Shown here piece by piece: positions 6,414 through 14,344 of a DNA stretch of 24,550 bases. Made by a program: the position numbers and the translations under genes. The notes beneath the pieces were generated by a model that had not been told where the DNA came from, did not search any database, and worked only from the letters and a program-made list of their open reading frames with translations. Position 1 is the stretch's first letter, and each line of letters opens with the position of its first letter. Source of the stretch: Hyphococcus sp. Its GTDB lineage: Bacteria; Pseudomonadota; Alphaproteobacteria; Caulobacterales; Parvularculaceae. The stretch spans positions 1-24,550 of the forward strand of contig BQJH01000012.1 in the NCBI GenBank assembly GCA_021604605.1. The letters are read 5' to 3'.

Positions 6414-7313
6414 ATGCAAGCGCCGCGCGCCTTAGTGCCTGCAGAAGAGGGATTTCTCGCCCTAGAGGGAGAGCAAGTGCGCACCTATGAGGCAGCGCGA
6501 GCCGTGATTATCCCATTCGGCCTTGAAGCGTCAGTGTCTTACGGCGGCGGCACGAAAGACGGGCCTGCAGCGATGATCAAGGCGAGCCACGAAGTCGAAT
6601 TATTCGACGAAGACTTATGGCGTGAGGGGATTGATGATTATGGCGTGGTAACGCTAAGCGAACCGGAGATTGACGCCTCCAACATACCGGCAATGCTTTC
6701 ACAATTGGAAAGCCTGACCGGCGCGATCCTCAATCATGGAAAATTTCCACTGACCTTTGGTGGCGAACACTCAATCACGCCGGGCGCCATCAGGCCATTC
6801 CTTAAACGCTATGACGATCTCATCGTTTTGCATTTCGATGCGCATGCGGATCTTCGTGATGGTTATGAAGGAGAACATTTCTCTCACGCCGCCGCTATGC
6901 GCCGGGTTCTTGACCACCCAACTGTGCCGGTCGTCTCTTGTGGCATTCGTAATATCTCAAAAACCGAAATTCCTTTTCTCGACGCCAATCGCCACCGCAT
7001 CACTATCCATTGGGGTAAAGATCGCGCGCATTGGAACATTGACGAAATTGTTGCGCCCCTAAAAGGCCGACCAATCTATCTTACCTTCGACCTCGATGGA
7101 TTTGACTCATCCCTGATGCCGTCGACAGGCACGCCGGAACCGGGCGGTCTTTTTTGGGAGGACGCAATGGCGATCATCAAGGCGGCATCAAGGGCTGGGG
7201 AAATCGTCGGCGCCGACATCAATGAACTGGCGCCGATAAAAGGCCTGCATGGCCCTGATTTTCTCGCGGCAAAGCTCGCCTACAAGATTTTGAACTATGC
7301 ACTGGCTACGTAA
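6414..7313 (+). CDS. speB: Agmatinase-type ureohydrolase (arginase/agmatinase family)
   Basis: A 299-residue manganese ureohydrolase. Metal and substrate motifs are all present: GGEHS (116-120), DAHAD (142-146), SHAAAMRR (157-164), DLDGFD (226-231) and GTPEPGG (239-245). The family hydrolyses a guanidino group to release urea. Agmatine to putrescine is the usual call for this subgroup. Because it sits directly behind a decarboxylase and a DHS-like enzyme, a larger guanidino polyamine (for example aminobutyl- or aminopropyl-agmatine) is an alternative substrate. It is the last gene of the three-gene operon. The ATG has GAGG upstream and begins 2 nt after the preceding stop. No arginine decarboxylase is visible in this window, so the source of agmatine, if used, lies elsewhere. 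Confidence 0.85.
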   Translation: MQAPRALVPAEEGFLALEGEQVRTYEAARAVIIPFGLEASVSYGGGTKDGPAAMIKASHEVELFDEDLWREGIDDYGVVTLSEPEIDASNIPAMLSQLESLTGAILNHGKFPLTFGGEHSITPGAIRPFLKRYDDLIVLHFDAHADLRDGYEGEHFSHAAAMRRVLDHPTVPVVSCGIRNISKTEIPFLDANRHRITIHWGKDRAHWNIDEIVAPLKGRPIYLTFDLDGFDSSLMPSTGTPEPGGLFWEDAMAIIKAASRAGEIVGADINELAPIKGLHGPDFLAAKLAYKILNYALAT

Positions 7314-7414
7314 GCGGTCACGCGCAAAACACCTTCAGATGGTGATTTGACGTCGCCGGTTTTTTCCGTTCATGTCGCATGCAACCTCGGTCACTTATCG
7401 AAAAGGCGCATAGC

Positions 7415-8425
7415 ATGAAAAAACATTACCTCCTTGGCTTACTCCCCTTCCTGATGAGCCCGGCTTTGGCTGAAGACAGTTTGGCGCCTGACGATTTCGG
7501 AAAAGCAAAACCGCTACGCCCGGTCGCAACCTATTCTATCGTCGCGCGCGATGCAGAAACTGGGGAGATGGGTGTCGCCGTCCAATCGCACTGGTTTTCG
7601 GTCGGCTCCATCGTTTCATGGGCGGAAGCCGGCGTTGGCGCCGTTGCGACACAAGCCTTCGTAGAACCCGCCTATGGGCCATGGGGTTTGGACGCCATGC
7701 GCAAAGGCAAGGCCGCCGACAAAACGCTGGAAAAACTCATCGCCAAAGACGAAAACGAAAATGTGCGCCAGGTCGCTTTTGTTGATGCAGAAGGCCGCAT
7801 CGGCGCGCACACCGGCGCAAAATCAATTATCGAATCCTGTGACCAACAGGGTGAGGCCTATTCGGTACAGGCGAACCTGATGGACAAGGAAACGGTTTGC
7901 GCTGCTATGGCGGCGGCGTTTGAAGCCTCTGAAGGCGATCTCGCTGAACGGATGATGGCCGCGCTGGAAGGGGCTCAAAGTGTTGGCGGCGATATTCGCG
8001 GCAAGCAATCTGCGGCCATGATCGTTGTGGAAGGGACACGCAAAGACAACCCTTGGGAAGGCCGTGTGATCGACTTACGCATTGAAGATCACGAGACACC
8101 ACTGGCAGAACTCCGCAGGCTGATTACATTAAATCGCGCGTACAATCTTATGAACGAGGGTGATGCGCTCGTCACCGACGGCGATATGGATGCTGCGAAC
8201 AAAGCCTATGAGGCGGCGTCTGCACTCGCGCCCGACAATCATGAAATGGTTTTCTGGCGCGCTGTAACACTCGCCTCAATTGGCGAAGTCGAAGCCTCTC
8301 TGCCGCTCTTTAAGGAAGCCTTTGACGCGTGGCCTTTATGGCGGGAGCTGATCCCTCGCCTGCCCCATTCAGACATTTTGCCAGATGACGACGCGCTGAT
8401 CGCTCAAATTTTATCGGTTGAGTAA
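7415..8425 (+). CDS. Secreted DUF1028 protein with C-terminal helical (TPR-like) region
   Basis: A 336-residue protein with a signal peptide (residues 1-19, ending PALAED). Residues 38-225 form a DUF1028 domain, a predicted Ntn-hydrolase-like fold: ATYSIVARDAETGEMGVAV, SWAEAGVGAVATQA, YGPWGLDAMRKG and DIRGKQSAAMIVV are its typical blocks. About 226-336 contains a tetratricopeptide-like pair (AANKAYEAASALAPDN, SLPLFKEAFDAWP) joined to the domain, an arrangement common in longer family members. Substrate and activity are unknown. The ATG at 7415 follows AAAAGG, and the frame is open 36 nt further upstream, but that would bury the signal peptide. It lies 101 nt after the ureohydrolase in the same direction and probably has its own promoter. 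Involvement in polyamine metabolism is not supported by anything but proximity. Confidence 0.8.
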   Translation: MKKHYLLGLLPFLMSPALAEDSLAPDDFGKAKPLRPVATYSIVARDAETGEMGVAVQSHWFSVGSIVSWAEAGVGAVATQAFVEPAYGPWGLDAMRKGKAADKTLEKLIAKDENENVRQVAFVDAEGRIGAHTGAKSIIESCDQQGEAYSVQANLMDKETVCAAMAAAFEASEGDLAERMMAALEGAQSVGGDIRGKQSAAMIVVEGTRKDNPWEGRVIDLRIEDHETPLAELRRLITLNRAYNLMNEGDALVTDGDMDAANKAYEAASALAPDNHEMVFWRAVTLASIGEVEASLPLFKEAFDAWPLWRELIPRLPHSDILPDDDALIAQILSVE

Positions 8426-8449
8426 GCCGGGTTTGTTAGGCATGTGAGA

Positions 8450-8477
8450 TTGAACTGTCATCAGGAATGCCTATCTT
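8450..8477 (+). promoter_or_regulatory. Possible promoter of the nfeD-stomatin operon
   Basis: TTGAAC (8450-8455) is followed after 16 nt by TATCTT (8472-8477), 30 nt before the nfeD ATG. A 7-bp inverted repeat, TAGGCAT (8437-8443) and ATGCCTA (8467-8473), flanks the spacer and could serve as an operator. Both assignments are by eye. Confidence 0.3.
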
Positions 8478-8506
8478 TATTACTGGGAAGAAGTAAGGGG
8501 CAGGTT

Positions 8507-10051
8507 ATGAAGACAAATTCTGTGTTGGAAGCTAAGCGTTTGTCTTCATTGAATTTTCTGAGCGCTATTTTTGCTCTTGGCCTTGCTCTCTTCACCTTCT
8601 CTGCTTTTGCGCAAAACGCCGCAAATTCATCGGCAAAACAAGGTGTTATCCTAAGCCTCAACGGCCCGGTAACGCCACCGGTTGCCGACTATCTGGAGCG
8701 CGAAATCACAGCCGCCTCCGAGGCCGGGAAAGACCTGATCATCCTTGAAATCGACACCCCCGGCGGGCTTGTCGACTCCATGAAGACAATCATCAAAGCA
8801 ATCCTCGCTTCCGACACGCCTGTAGCAACTTATGTATCGCCACAGGGCGCCCGCTCGGCCAGCGCAGGGCTCTACATCATGTATTCGGCCCACATTTCCG
8901 CTATGGCCCCGGCCACCAATACGGGCGCCGCGACGCCGGTAGAAATTGGCGGGTCGCCGTCGGAAGAAAATCCTTTTGAAGAAGAAACCGAAGATTTGGC
9001 GCCCGCTGGCGACAATGCGGATAGGGCTGATGAAACTGAAGAAAGCACAACAAACGAGACAATAGACAACATTGCAGATGCAGCGCGAGACATTCGCCCG
9101 ACGTCTGCGCCAGAAGAAGCTGCCCCGCTTTCCAGCGAAGACGCCTTGCGGGCAAAAATTATTAACGACTCCGTTGCTTATATTCGCGCGCTTGCGGAAG
9201 AACGGGGGCGCAATGCAGATTGGGCGGAAAGCGCTGTGCGTGAAGCCTCCTCCATTACCGCCAATAAGGCGCTGGAACTCGGCGTTATTGATCTGATTGC
9301 GGACGATATGGGCGATCTTCTCGCCCAGATAGACGGGCGCACCGTCACGACCGCTTCTGGTGAGGTGACATTAGCAACAACCGACATGACCCTTGAGCGG
9401 GTTGAGCCTACTTTGGTCGAACGCATCTTGAGCTTCATCGCCAACCCGAATGTGGCTGTCATTTTGATGTCGCTTGGAACAACCGGCCTGATCATTGAGA
9501 TGTGGAATCCAGGATCGATCTTTCCCGGGGCCGTTGGCGCCATAAGTCTTCTACTTGGCCTCTACGCATTGCAGGTGTTGCCGTTCAACTGGCTGCCGCT
9601 CGCGTTAATGGGTGTGGGCGCCATCTTAATCATCATAGAAGCTTACACGCCAACCTTCGGGATCGCGGGCCTGTTTGGCCTTGTCCTGTTTGGCGTAGGG
9701 ATGTTCTTCCTTTTCCCGGAGTCTCTTCGGGTCTCCACCTCAGTGATCGGCACAATTCTCGTCGGCTCGGGCGCCCTTCTTGGTTTGATCCTCTTTGCGG
9801 TTATTGGGTCGCGATCTCACGGGCCAATGATTGGCGGTGAAGCGGTCAGGAAACGCGAAGGGGTTGTTGATGATTGGGACGGCAAAGAAGGCTGGGTGAT
9901 CGTTGAAGGCGAACGCTGGCGCGCTCGTGCTGATAAACCGCTGGAACCTGGCGACCGTATCCGCGTTGTAGAGGTCGACGGACTTGTGTTGGTTGTAAAA
10001 CAAGCCAAAGCAAGCGGCCTTCTTGGCGGCCTGCAACCACGGGAAGCTTAA
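8507..10051 (+). CDS. Long NfeD membrane-anchored serine protease (ClpP-class protease plus NfeD domain)
   Basis: A 514-residue membrane protein. It has a signal or anchor segment (16-36), then a ClpP/SppA-class Ser-Lys protease domain (45-280), a bundle of transmembrane helices (about 320-450) and a C-terminal OB-fold NfeD domain (VDDWDGKEGWVIVEGERWRARA... onward). The likely nucleophile is S119 in ARSASAGLY, and the likely general base is K217 in RAKIINDSVAYIRALAEERGRN. Known members cleave stomatin, and a stomatin gene closes this operon. Unusual is an acidic low-complexity stretch (about 146-212) inserted between the two catalytic residues, which stand about 98 apart rather than the ~41 of the archaeal PH1510 protease. 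The ATG at 8507 has GGGGCAGG upstream and matches the signal peptide start. The frame is open 21 codons further upstream. Confidence 0.87.
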   Translation: MKTNSVLEAKRLSSLNFLSAIFALGLALFTFSAFAQNAANSSAKQGVILSLNGPVTPPVADYLEREITAASEAGKDLIILEIDTPGGLVDSMKTIIKAILASDTPVATYVSPQGARSASAGLYIMYSAHISAMAPATNTGAATPVEIGGSPSEENPFEEETEDLAPAGDNADRADETEESTTNETIDNIADAARDIRPTSAPEEAAPLSSEDALRAKIINDSVAYIRALAEERGRNADWAESAVREASSITANKALELGVIDLIADDMGDLLAQIDGRTVTTASGEVTLATTDMTLERVEPTLVERILSFIANPNVAVILMSLGTTGLIIEMWNPGSIFPGAVGAISLLLGLYALQVLPFNWLPLALMGVGAILIIIEAYTPTFGIAGLFGLVLFGVGMFFLFPESLRVSTSVIGTILVGSGALLGLILFAVIGSRSHGPMIGGEAVRKREGVVDDWDGKEGWVIVEGERWRARADKPLEPGDRIRVVEVDGLVLVVKQAKASGLLGGLQPREA

Positions 10052-10056
10052 GCTAA

Positions 10057-10383
10057 GTGAATCTTGAACAACTCAATTTCGCGGCCTCAGCACCAGAGAC
10101 ACCCTTTATATGGGGTGTCGGATTTATCGTAGCTGGTATCGTTGGCGCTCTTGCAATCAAGCTGATTTGGGGGATGGCTCAGTGGGGACGCAAAAGTCCT
10201 TTCAGAGTAGGAGAGTTGATGGCTGATACGCGCGTCGAAGTGACAGAATGGAAAGACAATCAAGGCTATGTACGTGCCGGCGGAGAACTGTGGCGCGCAA
10301 AAGCCAAGCACACACTGCGCGAAGGCGATGACGTTGTCGTTACCCGCGTTGATGGATTAATGCTTGAAGTTAAACCAAAATAA
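10057..10383 (+). CDS. Short NfeD-domain protein
   Basis: A 108-residue protein starting at GTG, 5 nt after the stop of the long NfeD gene, with GGGAAG upstream. It has one transmembrane helix (about 18-40) followed by a single OB-fold NfeD domain (FRVGELMADTRVEV... to the end). That domain parallels the C-terminal domain of its neighbour: GYVRAGGELWRAKAKHTLREGD here against GWVIVEGERWRARADKPLEPGD there. It has no protease domain. Such short NfeD proteins accompany stomatins and are thought to help assemble them. No ATG is available in frame near the start. Likely translated with the long NfeD gene and followed 53 nt later by the stomatin gene. Confidence 0.8.
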   Translation: MNLEQLNFAASAPETPFIWGVGFIVAGIVGALAIKLIWGMAQWGRKSPFRVGELMADTRVEVTEWKDNQGYVRAGGELWRAKAKHTLREGDDVVVTRVDGLMLEVKPK

Positions 10384-10436
10384 CGGACTTAATCATCGTG
10401 GCCGGAGCGCCATAGATACAACTTGAGGAGAACACC

Positions 10437-11195
10437 ATGCCAGGCATCAGTATTCTCGGCGCAATTGGCCTCTTTGCAATTTTTATCCTGACGAATGTCA
10501 TCAAAGTTCTAAAGGAATACGAAAAAGGCGTGGTCTTCACCCTTGGCCGTGTCGGCCGAAAAGCAGCGGGACCCGGTCTTGTTCTTTTGATACCGGGCAT
10601 CCAGGTGATGCGCAAAGTCGATATGCGCACCCTTGTCCATGATGTGCCGACGCAGGACGTGATCAGTCAGGACAACGTCTCGGTGAAAGTGAACGCCGTG
10701 ATCTACTACCGGGTCGTTGATGCGGTGCGCGCTGTCGTGCAGGTCGAAAACTATATGGCCGCGACAAGCCAGCTAGCGCAGACAACCTTACGCTCAGTAT
10801 TGGGTAAGCACGATCTCGATGAAATGCTGCAGGAACGCGACAAGCTCAACAAGGATATTCAGGCCATTCTCGACCACCAGACCGAGGCCTGGGGCATCAA
10901 GGTTTCCAATGTTGAGATCAAGCATGTCGACGTTGATCCGTCGATGATCCGCGCCATCGCCAAACAGGCCGAAGCTGAACGCGAACGGCGTTCAAAAGTG
11001 ATCCTCGCGGAAGGCGAGTTCCAGGCGGCCGCGAAACTGTCTGAAGCAGCCGAAGTCTTGGCGACCTCGCCCGGCGCGATGGAGCTGCGTTATCTCAACT
11101 CCCTGCAGGAAATTGCGGGCGACCGCACCAACACAATTGTCTTCCCATTTTCCATGGGTGAGGCGGCAAAGGCCTTTAAGAATGGCGGGTTCTAG
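10437..11195 (+). CDS. Stomatin-like SPFH-domain protein (slipin)
   Basis: A 252-residue member of the stomatin/slipin branch of the SPFH (band 7) family. It has a short N-terminal membrane segment (5-22) and then an SPFH domain from YEKGVVFTLGR (28-38), with PGLVLLIPGIQVMRKVDMRT, QDNVSVKVNAVIYYRV and LRSVLGKHDLDEML. A charged helix, AEAERERRSKVILAEGEFQAAAKL, follows and drives oligomerisation into membrane rings. These proteins organise lipid microdomains and pair with NfeD proteases, exactly the operon seen here. The ATG at 10437 has a strong TTGAGGAG upstream. A good intrinsic terminator follows 27 nt after the stop, making this the end of the operon. Confidence 0.9.
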   Translation: MPGISILGAIGLFAIFILTNVIKVLKEYEKGVVFTLGRVGRKAAGPGLVLLIPGIQVMRKVDMRTLVHDVPTQDVISQDNVSVKVNAVIYYRVVDAVRAVVQVENYMAATSQLAQTTLRSVLGKHDLDEMLQERDKLNKDIQAILDHQTEAWGIKVSNVEIKHVDVDPSMIRAIAKQAEAERERRSKVILAEGEFQAAAKLSEAAEVLATSPGAMELRYLNSLQEIAGDRTNTIVFPFSMGEAAKAFKNGGF

Positions 11196-11222
11196 CGCAA
11201 AGCAAGCATAAACAACTCAAAG

Positions 11223-11250
11223 AGCGCTGCATTATTGCGGCGCTTTTTTT
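11223..11250 (+). terminator. Intrinsic terminator of the nfeD-stomatin operon
   Basis: AGCGCTGCA pairs with TGCGGCGCT (9 bp, one G-U) around a TTAT loop and runs directly into seven T. Confidence 0.85.
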
Positions 11251-11400
11251 GTTTCAAAATACATCCGCAAAAAACTTGGGGAGTTTACGCAACACATAAA
11301 AACAATCCCGGCGAAGATCACGCCTTTGCGTCTAATGGATCATTTTCAATGTTGAACAATCTTGGCGTTTTGTAAGGAGCAGGACACAATGAATGCATAA

Positions 11401-11419
11401 TGCGCCGATAACTGGCGCA
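11401..11419 (+). promoter_or_regulatory. Hairpin in the receptor 5' leader
   Basis: TGCGCC and GGCGCA form a 6-bp perfect stem around a 7-nt loop, 4 nt before the Shine-Dalgarno of the receptor gene. Just upstream, AAGGAG (11374-11379) stands 9 nt before a three-codon ORF (ATG 11389 to TAA 11400). Together they could modulate ribosome access, but this may be chance. Confidence 0.3.
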
Positions 11420-11434
11420 CACAGGGAGCCAACA

Positions 11435-13807
11435 ATGAAAATGCAAAACGCCGTCAAAGTATCTGCGATTGCCTTAGCGGCAGCGATCGCAACACCACAA
11501 TTATCGTACGCACAAGACAGCGCCGTCGATGCGCTGCGCGATGTTATTGTCGTGACAGGCACCAAGAAAAAAGACGCCGAAAATGTTCAGGACGTTCCGC
11601 TAGCAGTTACCGCCTATGGCGACAAACAGCTTGACGCTCTGAAAGTGCGCGATCTGCAAAGCCTGACAGTCTCAATCCCGAATGTTTCGTTCGATGATAT
11701 TGGCACAACAAAAGGCACGGCCAACTTTTCCATCCGCGGCGTTGGCATCAACTCCTCCATCCCGTCTATCGATCCAACGGTTGGCGTCTTTAAGGACGGC
11801 GTTTATCTCGGCATCAATGGCGGCGTTGTCTTCGATATTTTCGACCTCGAATCGATCGAGGTATTACGTGGCCCACAAGGCATCCTATTCGGACGAAATG
11901 TGACCGGCGGAGCTGTTTTGATTAATGGCAAGCGACCGACCGGTGAGTATGAAGCCTCCGCAAAGATTGCTGCAGAAAGCGGCCTGCGCGGCACAGAAGG
12001 TAATTATTATGTGATGGGCGCCGTTGGCGGGCCACTCGCCGAAGACCTCCTGTCGGCGCGCGTTTCGGTTTATTACAACAAGGACAACGGCTATCATGAA
12101 CGCTATCTCGGTGGGCCGGTCCCGAATGCGTTGGCCGAACCGTTTTACACGACAGCTCTTGATCCACTACTCGGCGCCGGCACTGGTGTTGTTGTGGGCG
12201 GTCTCGTTCAAGGCCCTGGCATTGATCGGACGGTAAGCTTTGGGGAAGCCACAACATTCATCGTCAGGCCTTCGCTTCTTTTTACACCAACTGATGATTT
12301 TGAGCTTTATGTCGGCTTTGAGCACGGCGAAAGCGAAGGCGACGGCCCGCCCGCGCAAAACCATGTCGCCGGCAGCGGCGCGCCAAACTTCTTTTACGAA
12401 GCTGATCGGGACAGTTTTGATTTCAGCATCGATAATGAAGGCCGGTACGACAATGTCTGGAATCAAGTGACGGCGGAGTTCAATGTAGACGTCGCCTTTG
12501 GCGATGGTCAGATCACAAATATTTTCGGCTGGCGCGAATATAGAAGCGAAACTGATGGCGACATTGACGCCACGCCGTTGTTTTTATTCCACTCCACCAC
12601 AAGCAACGACCAAAGCCAGTGGTCCAATGAAATGCGGTATAATGGCCGGTTTATGGACCGACTGGATGTCACGGCCGGGTTTTATTACTTCACTCAGGAT
12701 ATTGCCTATACGGAGCGCCGTTTTATTCTCGGCGGCCTGCAGAACTTCTTCGGCGGCGGCAAACAACAACATGAAGTGCTCGGTGTTTTTGGGCAGTTTG
12801 ATTACGACCTGACCGATGCGCTGACCCTCGTTCTCGGCGGACGTTACACCCACGAAGAAAAAGACGTTCAAATTGCCAACATCCGCGCTAACGGCAATAT
12901 TGCGGCAACAGTTTTTGGCGTTCCGGGCTGTGGTGTTGTTGAAGGCACATGCCCCATCGACTTCAGAGACGGCGCAAGTTGGTCAAACTTTACGCCGAAA
13001 GTCGGACTGCAATATGCCGTCGATGACTCGCTGAATATTTACGCCCACTGGACACAAGGCGTTCGTTCCGGCGGGTATAATTTCCGCAACACCTCAACAA
13101 CAGTTTTCGACCCGGGCCCCTTTGACGAAGAAAACGTCAATGCGTTCGAAATCGGGTTCAAGGCCCAGCCCGAGAGCATTCCGCTCACCGTCAACGCGGC
13201 CGTCTATTACAACGACATCAACGACATGCAGCGTGAAATCAATCTTGCCGACCCGGTAACCGGCGTCGTTCAGATTATCGACAACACCGCTGACGCCACG
13301 ATCTGGGGTTTTGAAGTTGAGACCCAGTTTGCGGTGACCGACAATCTGTTGTTGCTGGCGTCTGTCGGCCATACCAACGGTGAGTATGATGAAATCCTGG
13401 CTGACATCAGCAGCAACGGCAGCCCCGGCCCGGCTGTTATTGACGCCGATGACTTCGCGCTCGAAATCCCGCGCCTCGCGCCATGGACCTACAGCGCAGG
13501 CTTTGTCCACTCAATCCCGATCGGCAGTTCATCGTCTTTGAACACAAGGTTCAATTATGCGCACCGCGATATGTCGTTTTATACGGACAATAATCTTGGC
13601 TTCCTGAACGAGGTTGACATCATGGACGCCAGCATTTCGCTTTCGACCTATGAGGACCGGGTGAATATCTCCCTCTACGGCAAAAACCTGCTCGACGAGG
13701 TCAATTTTGGCGGCGACACACAGCTGCCCGCCAGCCTTGGCGGCGGCACATTCTCGCCAATTACAAAAGGCCGGATTGTCGGGGTTGAAGTCCAGTTGAC
13801 CTACTAA
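11435..13807 (+). CDS. TonB-dependent outer-membrane receptor
   Basis: A 790-residue outer-membrane transporter energised by TonB. A signal peptide covers 1-26 (cleavage after LSYA). IVVTG at 38-42 is the TonB box. The plug domain follows (VPLAVTAYGDKQLDALKV, the FSIRGVG motif, SIEVLRGPQGILFGRNVTGGA), then a 22-strand type beta-barrel ending in an aromatic residue (QLTY). The late segment YAHWTQGVRSGGYNFR is the family's conserved barrel motif. The substrate cannot be read from sequence, and no adjacent hydrolase, siderophore or Fur-box gene suggests one. The ATG at 11435 follows AGGGAG at ideal distance. An ATG at 11393 is in frame but lacks a well-placed site and would add 14 polar residues before the signal peptide. 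It is a single gene with terminators on both sides. Confidence 0.9.
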   Translation: MKMQNAVKVSAIALAAAIATPQLSYAQDSAVDALRDVIVVTGTKKKDAENVQDVPLAVTAYGDKQLDALKVRDLQSLTVSIPNVSFDDIGTTKGTANFSIRGVGINSSIPSIDPTVGVFKDGVYLGINGGVVFDIFDLESIEVLRGPQGILFGRNVTGGAVLINGKRPTGEYEASAKIAAESGLRGTEGNYYVMGAVGGPLAEDLLSARVSVYYNKDNGYHERYLGGPVPNALAEPFYTTALDPLLGAGTGVVVGGLVQGPGIDRTVSFGEATTFIVRPSLLFTPTDDFELYVGFEHGESEGDGPPAQNHVAGSGAPNFFYEADRDSFDFSIDNEGRYDNVWNQVTAEFNVDVAFGDGQITNIFGWREYRSETDGDIDATPLFLFHSTTSNDQSQWSNEMRYNGRFMDRLDVTAGFYYFTQDIAYTERRFILGGLQNFFGGGKQQHEVLGVFGQFDYDLTDALTLVLGGRYTHEEKDVQIANIRANGNIAATVFGVPGCGVVEGTCPIDFRDGASWSNFTPKVGLQYAVDDSLNIYAHWTQGVRSGGYNFRNTSTTVFDPGPFDEENVNAFEIGFKAQPESIPLTVNAAVYYNDINDMQREINLADPVTGVVQIIDNTADATIWGFEVETQFAVTDNLLLLASVGHTNGEYDEILADISSNGSPGPAVIDADDFALEIPRLAPWTYSAGFVHSIPIGSSSSLNTRFNYAHRDMSFYTDNNLGFLNEVDIMDASISLSTYEDRVNISLYGKNLLDEVNFGGDTQLPASLGGGTFSPITKGRIVGVEVQLTY

Positions 13808-13832
13808 TTCGATCACTATCGTCGGATTATGG

Positions 13833-13862
13833 CCCCCGCGAAACATTCTCGCGGGGGTTTTT
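13833..13862 (+). terminator. Intrinsic terminator after the receptor gene
   Basis: CCCCCGCGA pairs perfectly with TCGCGGGGG around a 7-nt loop and is followed by five T, 25 nt after the stop. Confidence 0.9.
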
Positions 13863-13925
13863 CTGTGTCATTTCACCAGAAAACACCCTCTTGCTGCGCC
13901 TGCTAAATACGCTAAATCCCAGATC

Positions 13926-14168
13926 ATGCGACAAAAGCCTCAAACTCTGGATACGCGCGGATATCGCTGTCCAATCCCTGTCATCCGACTGGAAGCCGTG
14001 CTCCGCCGATTGGGTGATGGTGCGCAAGTCACTGTTTTTACTGATGATCCTGTGGCGGCAATCGATATCCCCCATTTCTGCCAAGAAGGGGGGCATTGCG
14101 CCAAAACAATCGAAACATCGCCCGAGGGATGCGTCTTTCTGGTCACGCGAGGCGGTAAATCCACTTAA
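13926..14168 (+). CDS. TusA/SirA-family sulfur carrier protein
   Basis: An 80-residue protein with the TusA-like two-layer fold. The hallmark near the N-terminus, DTRGYRCPIPVIRLEAVL, carries the CPxP motif with Cys15, the residue that accepts persulfide sulfur in TusA. The remainder, GAQVTVFTDDPVAAIDIPHFCQ and GCVFLVTR, matches the conserved strands. Two further cysteines at about 52 and 58 and one at about 69 are extra. Family members pass sulfur to tRNA thiolation, molybdenum cofactor or redox pathways, and the exact recipient is unknown here. The ATG at 13926 has only a weak ribosome site. It stands alone between the receptor terminator and the Sel1 gene. The family is certain, the biological partner is not. 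Confidence 0.85.
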   Translation: MRQKPQTLDTRGYRCPIPVIRLEAVLRRLGDGAQVTVFTDDPVAAIDIPHFCQEGGHCAKTIETSPEGCVFLVTRGGKST

Positions 14169-14344
14169 ATCACACGCCAACCCGGCGCCATTGCCACATA
14201 ATGGTCCCCCTTTGCCTTCATAATTGGTTAAGGTTAACCTAGAGCCGCGTGCGAATGCATGCTTTAATGAGCGTTAGCCAACTGGCCTCGAGCTCCAGAT
14301 ATGAGCGATTAGAGGCGGGGTTCTGTGGTGAGGGGAAGCTGGGT

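Noticed and set aside
8437..8473. TAGGCAT / ATGCCTA inverted repeat before nfeD as a hairpin
   Set aside because: The 23-nt loop makes a stable hairpin unlikely. It is kept only as a possible operator in the promoter note.
14226..14240. GGTTAAGGTTAACCT as a CtrA-type site (TTAA repeats) before the Sel1 gene
   Set aside because: The TTAA spacing is 3 nt, not the 7 nt of the CtrA motif. The 10-bp palindrome AGGTTAACCT is short enough to be chance.
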